This document shows positions 1 through 5,510 of a stretch of 9,210 bases of DNA, piece after piece (position 1 is the stretch's first letter; each line of letters opens with the position of its first letter). The translations under genes and the position numbers were made by a program. The DNA is from an uncultured Oscillospiraceae bacterium (GTDB taxonomy: Bacteria > Bacillota > Clostridia > Oscillospirales > Oscillospiraceae), in contig CAJTVO010000130.1 of the NCBI GenBank assembly GCA_910579485.1, forward strand, positions 1 to 9,210. Reading direction: 5' to 3'. The notes below the pieces were generated by a model. The model saw only the letters and a list, made by a program, of their open reading frames with translations. It ran no database searches and was not told where the DNA came from.

Positions 1-636
1 TCACATCCCGAATTAATTGACTATTATATTAAATATAAGGAAGATAATGAAGAAAAAGCAACTTCTATTAGCATTCAGGCCGTCCAAGAAGTCAGGATGC
101 TATTTAATACTCAACTCCAAGAACTTGCGCAATGTTTGAATGCTCGAACAGCGTTTTATAAAATTAATGCTAATTCCCATGATGAAGCGTATCAGCGAGT
201 TCAGTTTTTAAAAGATGTCATTGAGAATATGGACGGATATCGTTTGTTTTATCTCAACGGTCATCCTCTGAAGCGTGAAAACGACCTCCAGATTATGTAT
301 CGTTTAGTTTGGTATGCAACAGATTTTGATGTAAACCGTGAAGTTAATAATGGTCGCGGCCCAGTTGATTTTAAAATTTCAAAAGGAAGAAAAGACACGA
401 CATTGGTTGAGTTTAAATTGGCATCTAATTCAAAGTTAAAAAAGAATTTAGAAAATCAAGTCGAGATATACAAAAAAGCTAACGGGACAGATCGTGCAAT
501 AAAAGTTATACTATTCTTTAGTTATGCAGAATTGGAAAAGGTTACACGAATTCTCAATGAACTTGGTATTGCGGGATGTCCCGATATTGTGATGATCGAT
601 GCCAGGGATAATAAATTATCAGCTTCAAATGTTTAA
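1..636 (+). CDS. Partial unknown protein with C-terminal PD-(D/E)XK-like nuclease domain
   Basis: Frame 1 is open from the first base to the TAA at 634-636, so this is the last 211 codons of a longer gene; the ATG at 97 is internal and has no good ribosome binding site. Motif seen: Asp in GPVDF (codon 367-369), then Glu and Lys in VEFKLA (codons 409-411 and 415-417), and a Gln in the helix after it (NQVEIY). This D-x13-E-x-K pattern with a downstream Q is typical of restriction-endonuclease-like folds, and the next strand (KVILFF) fits that fold. The N-terminal half visible here is charged and probably helical. I do not recognise the family. Such domains occur in restriction, defence and mobile-element proteins, so a defence or cargo role is an inference. 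The gene is clearly more AT-rich than everything to its right, which suggests separate acquisition. Confidence 0.75.
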   Translation, partial: SHPELIDYYIKYKEDNEEKATSISIQAVQEVRMLFNTQLQELAQCLNARTAFYKINANSHDEAYQRVQFLKDVIENMDGYRLFYLNGHPLKRENDLQIMYRLVWYATDFDVNREVNNGRGPVDFKISKGRKDTTLVEFKLASNSKLKKNLENQVEIYKKANGTDRAIKVILFFSYAELEKVTRILNELGIAGCPDIVMIDARDNKLSASNV

Positions 637-710
637 TAAGTTTTTCCTTTTAAAATTTTCATGCTGACGACTAACATTGCACAGGTTGTAAAAATCTTTT
701 TCAATATGTA

Positions 711-740
711 TTGACAAACACCTGTTCCATATGTTATCCT
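711..740 (+). promoter_or_regulatory. Sigma-A-type promoter with extended -10
   Basis: The -35 box TTGACA (711-716) is a perfect consensus. It is followed by an 18-base spacer and the -10 box TATCCT (735-740), which is preceded by TG at 732-733, giving an extended -10. Transcription would begin near 747 and run into the structured region ending at 887. There is no coding start soon after it. Confidence 0.75.
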
Positions 741-746
741 ACAATT

Positions 747-887
747 CCCGATTATAGCGGGGCCAACTAAATAGGCTATGCTGTACTGAAACAGTAAGGG
801 CCGGTTACATAGACAACCACACAAGAACCCCAGCGAGAGGAAAACTCCCGCTGGGGTTGGTGCGTCTATGTGCCGGCTTCTTTTTTT
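747..887 (+). ncRNA. Candidate small structured RNA or attenuated leader
   Basis: A transcript from the promoter at 711-740 would be about 140 nt long and end at the strong terminator at 880-887. The first 50 nt contain a weak hairpin (CTGT/ACAG, 781-784 with 791-794) and a three-codon frame ATG-CTG-TAC-TGA (778-789) without a clear ribosome binding site. The remainder is the long hairpin described separately. It could be an independent small RNA, for example one acting on element maintenance, or the leader of a resistance-type gene controlled by transcription attenuation whose structural gene is absent here. I do not recognise an RNA family. Confidence 0.5.
800..887 (+). terminator. Long two-part hairpin with U-tract
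   Basis: The outer stem pairs GCCGG (800-804) with CCGGC (873-877) and ACATAGAC (807-814) with GTCTATGT (864-871), with a small asymmetric bulge between. The inner stem pairs AACCCCAGCG (826-835) with CGCTGGGGTT (849-858), then GAG (837-839) with CTC (845-847) around a GAAAA loop. A run TTCTTTTTTT follows at 878-887. This is a strong intrinsic terminator, unusually long, with an unpaired segment (815-825) between the two stems. Confidence 0.8.
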
Positions 888-1006
888 GCTCACAACTGAA
901 TGACCGTCTGAATGGGATACTCCGCCACGATCTTCACCAGGGAGAGAGCGAGATAACGCCGCTGAGTAGGGGCAGGAACGCCATTCAGGGAAAGCGGCAA
1001 AACAGT

Positions 1007-1178
1007 GTGACGGCAAAACGCCGTCACTTGAACCCCCCAAAAACTATTCTGACGGCATTTTGCCGTCTATCTGTCTTGGCCATGGCTGTGACTGTGACGG
1101 CAAAGATGGCCCTATTTGCCGTCACCATTTTGCCCCGCCAACAGGAGTGACGGCAGAATTGCCGTCATGCGCCGTCAC
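1007..1178. repeat. Cluster of four GTGACGGC palindromes
   Basis: Four inverted repeats share the half-site (GT)GACGGC(A). They are 1007-1014 with 1020-1027 (8-bp arms, 5-nt loop); 1051-1057 with 1061-1067 (7-bp arms, 3-nt loop); 1094-1104 with 1115-1125 (11-bp perfect arms, 10-nt loop); and 1148-1155 with 1160-1167 (8-bp arms, 4-nt loop). A further inverted half-site lies at 1171-1178. The GACGGC units start at 1009, 1051, 1096 and 1149, so spacings are 42, 45 and 53 bases, near whole helical turns. Arms match while loops differ, which points to selection on dyad binding sites. A role as operator, accessory relaxosome sites or iterons is inferred. Confidence 0.8.
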
Positions 1179-1194
1179 CTCTGCATGACATCAC

Positions 1195-1257
1195 AGGTGA
1201 TGCCACTTTATCTACGGGCTATCTATGAGAATGGCATCACCTATGATGCCATAGCCC
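1195..1257. repeat. Two overlapping, mutually exclusive inverted repeats
   Basis: AGGTGATGCCA (1195-1205) is a perfect 11-bp inverted match to TGGCATCACCT (1232-1242). The right arm also contains GGCAT (1233-1237), which can pair with ATGCC (1246-1250) inside an outer GGGCTAT/ATAGCCC stem (1216-1222 with 1251-1257). The two folds cannot form together because they share 1233-1237. This may be part of oriT, a protein site or a switchable leader of the mob operon. No terminator U-tract follows. Confidence 0.65.
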
Positions 1258-1282
1258 AGACATGGAACAGGCCAAACGTAAC

Positions 1283-1440
1283 TGCGAGAAAATGTTCTCA
1301 GCACACCTCCTCAGAAAGAAGCCGATCCCGCCCGCTTCCCACACCTCAAGAGCAACAGAACTATCCCTGTCCACAGGGATAGCGAGCATCGGATTTCGCC
1401 CCCCAGGGGGCAAAATCCATTTCCAGGGGAGACCCCTGAA
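1283..1440. other. Putative origin of transfer (oriT) hairpins upstream of mobC
   Basis: Hairpins just before the mobilization genes: GAGAA/TTCTC (1286-1290 with 1295-1299); a 13-bp stem with one mismatch and a 2-nt loop, GGATTTCGCCCCC (1391-1403) with 1406-1418; and CAGGGG/CCCCTG (1424-1429 with 1433-1438). MOBP-type relaxases usually act at an oriT with inverted repeats close to mobC, so the position and structure fit. The nick site cannot be read with certainty, and oriT could extend left into the palindromes at 1007-1257. Confidence 0.5.
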
Positions 1441-1484
1441 TACCCCCTCTCACGGCGAAAATTTGACAGAATGGAGGAATTGTT

Positions 1485-1775
1485 TTGAGTACGAACGATG
1501 AAAAAGTACGGCTGAAAATCAGACTGACGGTCGAAGAAAAGGCCAAGCTGGAGCATGACGCTGCCCTGTGCGACCTGACCCAAGCCGAATATTTTCGGCA
1601 AATTTGTCTGGGCAAGCGGCTCCGTCCCAAGCAGCCGCCGGAGTTTTGGAAACTGCTGGACGCCCTGTATGAAATCCACGATGAGCTGGAACGGCTAACC
1701 GTCTACTACCCGGAAGCCGCCGTGGGATGTTCCCGAATTGAAAACCTTGTCCTGTTTTTGCAGGGGGTGGCGTGA
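1485..1775 (+). CDS. mobC: MobC-like relaxosome accessory protein (ribbon-helix-helix)
   Basis: 96 residues starting at TTG (1485-1487), chosen because GGAGG at 1473-1477 lies 7 bases ahead and no better start is in frame. The N-terminus has the pattern of a ribbon-helix-helix DNA-binding domain: strand VRLKIRL (residues 8-14), then helix EEKAKLEHDAALC and a second helix after LTQAEYFR; the C-terminal half (PPEFWKLLDALYEIHDELER) is helical. MobC-type proteins bind oriT, help melt it and recruit the relaxase. It is the first gene of the mobilization operon; its stop shares one base with the relaxase start (TGATG), indicating translational coupling. The hairpin-rich DNA just upstream is the natural binding target. 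The length is ordinary for small MobC proteins. Confidence 0.85.
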   Translation: MSTNDEKVRLKIRLTVEEKAKLEHDAALCDLTQAEYFRQICLGKRLRPKQPPEFWKLLDALYEIHDELERLTVYYPEAAVGCSRIENLVLFLQGVA

Positions 1776-3115
1776 TGGCTACCACCAGCCTATGGCATAT
1801 CAAGGGGCGGCTCAGTGACCTTATTGCCTACGTTGAGAACCCGGAGAAAACTGTACCCAAGGGAACCGAGGATTTTTTCAACGTATTTTCGTACATCCAA
1901 AACCTGCAGAAAACTGCGGACGGCGCTTTCGTTACCGCCATCAACTGTCTGAAGCAGACGGCGCTTCAACAGATGATTTTGACGAAACAGCGATATGGCA
2001 AAGAGGACAAGTACATCGCCTGGCACGGCTATCAGAGCTTCAAACCGGGGGAAGTCACCCCAGAGCGGTGCCATGAGATCGGCGTGAAGCTGTCCCATGA
2101 AATGTGGGGCGACAGGTTTCAAGTCATCGTCACCACCCACCTGGACAAAGGCCATCTGCATAACCATTTCTGTTTCAACTCGGTATCGTTCAAGGACGGC
2201 AAAAAGTACAACTACTCCAAAGCCGAACAGCAGCGCCTCCGAGATACCTCAGACCGACTTTGCCGGGAGTACGGGCTATCCGTCATAGAGCATGGCCGCA
2301 AGGCTCCCAGCCGCCCCGTCTGGCTGGACGAACAGAGCGGCAAGCCCACCCGCTACAACATTTACCGGACGGACGTGCGGGAAGCCGTCAACGGCAGCCG
2401 AACTGTGGAGATGATGGAGAGGTATCTCCGGCGCAAGGGCTATCTCACCGACTTCACAGGCAAGCATTGGAAGATACGCCTGCCGCAGTATCAACACTTC
2501 ACCCGTCTGGACACCTTGGACGAGCGGTGGATGCCGGAGAACATCAGGCGCAGCCTGGGCGCACGGGCCAGCTTCGGCAACAAGCGCCCCACCGTTAATT
2601 TTGCCCTGGAGCTGCCGGAGGAGCTGCGGGTGTATGTGCCATTTCAACCCACGTCTTACATTTACCGGCTGTTCCTCTATTGGGAATACCAGCTTGGCAT
2701 CCTACCCAAAGGGACGACCTATCAGCCCACCAGCCCATTTCTAAAAAAGGAACTGCGGAAACTGGACGAAATCACCGCACAGGTAGATTATCTGGCAAAA
2801 AACCGTATTGAAACGCTGGACGATCTTCTTTCAGCCCGTGAAACTCTCCAAAGCAAAATGGACACGCTGACCGAACAGCGGACAAAGCTGCAAAACAAAA
2901 TACGTAGGGCGTCACCGGCTGAAAAGGAACGGTTACGGGCCGAAAAACAGGCCGTGACCGCTCAGATTACCGCCTGCCGCAAGAAATTGAAGCTGAATGT
3001 TGGTGTGGAGGAACGCTCCGCCAAAATCCAGGACACGATGGACATAATCTACACCAACGAGGAACAGCACCGCCGGATGGAGCAAGATAGAAAGAGAGGA
3101 TTGAAAATCAGATGA
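1775..3115 (+). CDS. MOBP-type relaxase / mobilization nuclease
   Basis: 446 residues from the ATG at 1775, preferred over the GTG at 1772 because it gives the usual TGATG overlap with mobC and a better spacing from GGGGGTGG (1763-1770). The enzyme nicks oriT, binds covalently to the 5' end and leads the strand into a recipient. The relaxase domain fills about residues 1-200: candidate catalytic Tyr19 in LIAYVENP, the conserved AWHGYQSF (82-89), and the metal-binding motif H-x-D-x-x-H-x-H-x-H-x3-N from His122 to Asn135 (core GHLHNHFCFN). Residues 320-440 are highly charged and read as coiled coil, as in related relaxases. The stop overlaps the next start by four bases (ATGA). With no coupling protein or secretion genes nearby, it depends on a helper element. 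It is intact by length and motifs. Confidence 0.92.
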   Translation: MATTSLWHIKGRLSDLIAYVENPEKTVPKGTEDFFNVFSYIQNLQKTADGAFVTAINCLKQTALQQMILTKQRYGKEDKYIAWHGYQSFKPGEVTPERCHEIGVKLSHEMWGDRFQVIVTTHLDKGHLHNHFCFNSVSFKDGKKYNYSKAEQQRLRDTSDRLCREYGLSVIEHGRKAPSRPVWLDEQSGKPTRYNIYRTDVREAVNGSRTVEMMERYLRRKGYLTDFTGKHWKIRLPQYQHFTRLDTLDERWMPENIRRSLGARASFGNKRPTVNFALELPEELRVYVPFQPTSYIYRLFLYWEYQLGILPKGTTYQPTSPFLKKELRKLDEITAQVDYLAKNRIETLDDLLSARETLQSKMDTLTEQRTKLQNKIRRASPAEKERLRAEKQAVTAQITACRKKLKLNVGVEERSAKIQDTMDIIYTNEEQHRRMEQDRKRGLKIR

Positions 3116-3381
3116 ACAATATTAAGTTAGAATTAACTGAACAAGAAGCAAAAATTTACGATGAGGTGATGGAAAAGGTTGATGAAACGGCGGTTTTCCT
3201 CGCCGGTCTACCCCATGCGGAACGGCTGGACTGGCTGAAAAAGCATCAGTATTGCCACCCTATTAGCTTTGAGCGGGAGATTGACGGAACGCTCTACTCC
3301 GTCAACGCCCATTTCAGCGAGGACGCCGAAACCGCTGAGGGAAAAGTAAATCGCATTCTCAACCGAAATATCACGCTGTAA
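3112..3381 (+). CDS. tnpW: TnpW-family transposon-encoded small protein
   Basis: 89 residues from the ATG at 3112, overlapping the relaxase stop by four bases. The only purine-rich site (AGAGG, 3095-3099) is 12 bases away, so translation is probably coupled. The C-terminal half, beginning at ISFEREIDG and continuing through LYSVNAHFSEDA to KVNRIL, matches what I know of the TnpW family: a short protein of unknown function carried by Tn4451-like elements next to the recombinase. The N-terminal half (about residues 1-47) is a charged, probably helical extension with LTEQEAKIYDEVMEKV at its start. The family function is not established, so no role is claimed beyond association with the mobile element. 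Family assignment is from recognition of the pattern, not a search. Confidence 0.75.
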   Translation: MNNIKLELTEQEAKIYDEVMEKVDETAVFLAGLPHAERLDWLKKHQYCHPISFEREIDGTLYSVNAHFSEDAETAEGKVNRILNRNITL

Positions 3382-3385
3382 AGTG

Positions 3386-3445
3386 TTGAAGTTTTACGCC
3401 GGATGTGGTATGATAAGGTTACCCTGCAATTCATATCACATCCGG
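3386..3445 (+). promoter_or_regulatory. Recombinase promoter overlapped by a 15-bp palindrome
   Basis: The promoter is TTGAAG (3386-3391), a 17-base spacer and TATGAT (3409-3414), with TG at 3406-3407 making an extended -10. An inverted repeat of 15 bp with one G-T pair has arms at 3399-3413 (starting CCGGATGTGG) and 3431-3445 (ending CACATCCGG), separated by 17 bases. The left arm covers the -10 box and the right arm lies just after the expected start near 3421. The recombinase mRNA itself would lack the left arm, so the repeat acts as DNA, most simply as an operator. In read-through transcripts from the mob operon it would form an RNA hairpin. Confidence 0.75.
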
Positions 3446-3464
3446 TTGCGGAAAGGAGCACATT

Positions 3465-5147
3465 TTGAAGAAAAAGCAGCCAAATAATCAAAGAATTACA
3501 GCGTTATACGCCAGATTGTCCCGTGACGATGAGAAAGAAGGTATCTCAGGATCAATCCAAAATCAAAAGGCTATCCTGGAGAAGTACGCCAATGATAATC
3601 ACCTGCCTAATCCAAAATTTTTCTTTGATGACGGCTATTCTGGAGTTACGTTCACCCGTCCGGCCTTTATGGAAATCATGGATTTGGCTGAACAGGGGTC
3701 GGTGGCAAACCTCGTTGTGAAAGACCACTCAAGGCTGGGGCGTAACCGTCTTGTGGTGGGCCAGCTTCTGGAGGAAGATTTTGTGCGACTGAACGTGCGG
3801 TACATCGCCATCATGGATAACATCGACACCGCCAACGGCGTCAGTGACATTGTGCCCATGCAGGATTTGTTCAACGAGTGGCACGCCAAAAATACAAGCG
3901 ATAAGGTTCGCCGTGTCATGCAGAGCCGTGGTAACGCCGGGATACCACTCACCACCAACCCGCCCTACGGTTACACGAAAGCGCCGGAGGATAAAAACAG
4001 GTGGATCGTGGACGAGCCAGCAGCGGCAATCGTCAGACGGATATTTCAAATGTGTGTCAGCGGCCTGGGGCCTACCCAAATCGCAAAAAAACTCAAAGCG
4101 GAGCAGGTGCCTACGCCGACCGAGTACTGGCGCAGTATCGGTAAGAAGTGCGGTCCCGGCACGGAGCGGCCATTCAACTGGTGTTCCCACACGATAGCGG
4201 ACATTTTAGACCGGCAAGAGTATGTGGGAGATACGGTGAATTTCCGTTCTTTCAGCCAGTCCTTTAAGCAGAAGAAACGGCTGGACAAGCCCCAAGAGGA
4301 ATGGAAAGTATTCCCCAATACCCACCCTGCTATCATTGACCGGGAAACCTTTGCCCTCGTTCAAAACCTCCGACAGCACCGCCGCAGGCCCACAAGAACA
4401 GGCATTGTGAGTATGTTCTCCGGGCTTCTCTACTGCGCCGACTGCGGAAGCAAGCTGGGGTACAGTGCCACCAACAACTACAAGCGGGAGCAGGCGTTTT
4501 TCTTCTGTTCCGCCTATCGCAGTAATTCCGATGTTTGTTCCGCCCACTTCATCCGGGAGAAAGTAGTTGAAGAATTGGTGCTGGAGGGTCTGCAAAGGCT
4601 GTTATGGTACGTCCAGGTCTATGAAAAGCGGTTTGCCCAGGAGCAGATGGAGCGGTTTGGCCTGCAAGAGAAAAAGGCGCTGACCGCCAAACGCCGGGAA
4701 TTGGACAAAGCTAAAGTTCGGGTTGTGGAAATCGACCAGCTTATCCAGAAAAGCTACGAGGATATGACGAAGGGCCTGCTGTCCAAGGAACGCTTTGCCA
4801 CGCTGACGGTATCGCTGGAAACCGAACAGAAGCAGTTGAAAGCGGCCATCCCGGAGATGGAGGCCACTCTGGACGCTACCACGGATAAGGCCGCTGATTT
4901 GCAGCGGTTTATTGAGCGAGCCAGACAAGTGACACGGTTGACAGAATTGACGCCTGAGATTGTCCATGAGTTCATTGACAAAATTGTAGTGTCCAAGCCT
5001 GACAAGCTGAACGGCAAGCGGCATCAGAGGGTGGACATTCACTACAACACCATTGGCTTATGGGTAGCGCCGGAGCCGGAAATGCTGGAACGGGAATATC
5101 TGGCCTATTATAATTCCATGCAGAAGCGCAAGGAAAAGACAGCGTAG
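3465..5147 (+). CDS. tnpX: Large serine recombinase, TnpX-like
   Basis: 560 residues from TTG at 3465, with GGAG (3455-3458) 6 bases ahead. It excises and integrates the element by serine-mediated strand exchange. Domains in order: catalytic resolvase domain (about 10-160) with nucleophile Ser19 in YARLSRDDE, Arg17, and Arg90/Arg93 in DHSRLGRNR; recombinase domain (about 165-300); zinc ribbon with Cys324, Cys327, Cys348 and Cys358; a charged coiled coil (about 395-475); and a C-terminal domain of the DUF4368 kind (about 480-560), with ELTPEIVHEFIDKIVV. This layout is that of TnpX of Tn4451 and related Clostridia elements; it is shorter than the 700-residue TnpX itself but usual for this branch. 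All key residues are present, so it should be active. It has its own promoter/operator and ends in a strong terminator. The symbol denotes family similarity. Confidence 0.93.
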   Translation: MKKKQPNNQRITALYARLSRDDEKEGISGSIQNQKAILEKYANDNHLPNPKFFFDDGYSGVTFTRPAFMEIMDLAEQGSVANLVVKDHSRLGRNRLVVGQLLEEDFVRLNVRYIAIMDNIDTANGVSDIVPMQDLFNEWHAKNTSDKVRRVMQSRGNAGIPLTTNPPYGYTKAPEDKNRWIVDEPAAAIVRRIFQMCVSGLGPTQIAKKLKAEQVPTPTEYWRSIGKKCGPGTERPFNWCSHTIADILDRQEYVGDTVNFRSFSQSFKQKKRLDKPQEEWKVFPNTHPAIIDRETFALVQNLRQHRRRPTRTGIVSMFSGLLYCADCGSKLGYSATNNYKREQAFFFCSAYRSNSDVCSAHFIREKVVEELVLEGLQRLLWYVQVYEKRFAQEQMERFGLQEKKALTAKRRELDKAKVRVVEIDQLIQKSYEDMTKGLLSKERFATLTVSLETEQKQLKAAIPEMEATLDATTDKAADLQRFIERARQVTRLTELTPEIVHEFIDKIVVSKPDKLNGKRHQRVDIHYNTIGLWVAPEPEMLEREYLAYYNSMQKRKEKTA

Positions 5148-5159
5148 CCGAAGCTACGC
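5142..5159 (+). other. Short perfect hairpin over the recombinase stop codon
   Basis: GCGTAGC (5142-5148) and GCTACGC (5153-5159) form a 7-bp stem with a CGAA loop, which includes the TAG stop at 5145-5147. There is no U-tract after it, so it is not a complete terminator. It may protect the 3' end of the mRNA or be a subterminal site near the element's right end. Confidence 0.55.
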
Positions 5160-5193
5160 CGTCCTAATCGAATGATTTTCACTTACGGGAATC

Positions 5194-5246
5194 CCATCGG
5201 GGCAACTTCCTTACGGGAGTTGCCCCGATGGCGCGTCCTCTTTTTT
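5194..5246 (+). terminator. Strong intrinsic terminator after the recombinase
   Basis: CCATCGGGGCAACT (5194-5207) pairs perfectly with 5218-5231, and TCC/GGG continues the stem around a TTAC loop. A run of six T follows at 5241-5246, nine bases after the stem. It would stop plus-strand transcripts from the recombinase. On the minus strand it lies right after the stop of the small gene at 5245-5445 but has no U-tract on that side. Confidence 0.8.
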
Positions 5247-5445
5247 ACGGATTCGGGTCCTCTTCTTCCCCGTAGAGATCCGCCGGGAAATAACCCATCG
5301 GATACAGCGGGCCCCAGGGACCGCCGACCAGGAACAGGCGCTTCCCCCGTTCCTCCGCGCAGCCGGGATGCTCCGCCGCCTCCTCAATGGGGAACAGCAC
5401 GCTCCCGCCGCCCGTGTTTCCGTTCAGGTTTTCAAATATCGACAT
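5245..5445 (-). CDS. Small hypothetical protein, 66 residues
   Basis: ATG at 5443-5445 with a purine-rich GGGGTGAGAG just upstream on the minus strand; stop at 5245-5247. I do not recognise the family. It begins MSIFENLNGN, is rich in Gly, Pro and acidic residues, has no membrane segment or signal peptide, and contains the unusual stretch GGPWGPLYPMGYFPADLY. It follows the ABC transporter after a 65-base gap in the same direction and may be co-transcribed with it. Support is the ribosome binding site, orientation and fit between transporter and terminator; the coding potential of so short a GC-rich frame is uncertain. It could be a chance frame. Confidence 0.45.
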   Translation of the reverse strand: MSIFENLNGNTGGGSVLFPIEEAAEHPGCAEERGKRLFLVGGPWGPLYPMGYFPADLYGEEEDPNP

Positions 5446-5510
5446 CTTCTCTCACCCCGGACCTAGCTTGCCCGACTGGGGAGAAAATATGGCTGAAAAA
5501 TTTTGGTTTC

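Larger units (their letters stand above)
637..1484. other. Long non-coding regulatory/transfer region before mobC
   Basis: About 850 bases without a convincing protein gene. The open frames here on both strands lack ribosome binding sites and recognisable products. From left to right it holds an AT-rich spacer (637-710), a promoter (711-740), a structured transcript with terminator (747-887), a stretch in which I see nothing (888-1006), a palindrome cluster (1007-1178), nested inverted repeats (1195-1257) and hairpins that may be oriT (1283-1440). This density of inverted repeats just before mobC and relaxase is what an origin of transfer plus control region would look like. Confidence 0.7.
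700..5193. mobile_element. Tn4451/TnpX-type integrative mobilizable element (approximate extent)
   Basis: The order mobC-like, MOBP relaxase, TnpW-family protein, large serine recombinase with zinc ribbon is the standard cassette of Tn4451-like mobilizable elements of Clostridia. No type IV secretion genes are present, so transfer would need a helper. The right end should lie shortly after the recombinase stop, before the minus-strand chromosomal gene ending at 5245. The left end is not identified: it could lie in the AT-rich spacer before 711, or outside the window if the nuclease-like gene at 1-636 is cargo. I found no convincing direct repeat marking attL and attR. Serine recombinases of this type need only a very short core, so this does not argue against the call. 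Confidence 0.75.

Noticed and set aside
633..1040. 135-codon minus-strand open frame
   Set aside because: Covers the promoter and terminator hairpin on the other strand, has no ribosome binding site and no recognisable content.
857..1150. 97-codon plus-strand open frame
   Set aside because: Begins inside the terminator stem and runs through the palindromes; the repeats explain the openness better than coding.
1007..1178. CRISPR array
   Set aside because: Units are palindromes with variable 3-10 nt loops and uneven spacing; there are no uniform repeats, spacers or cas genes.
1463..1491. TTGACA at 1463-1468 as a mobC promoter
   Set aside because: A -10 box at the proper distance would fall inside the mobC coding sequence and none is seen, so it is likely chance.
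654..5180. ATTTTCA near 654-660 and 5174-5180 as attL/attR direct repeat
   Set aside because: Only seven A/T-rich bases, expected by chance in the AT-rich left spacer; not enough to define ends.
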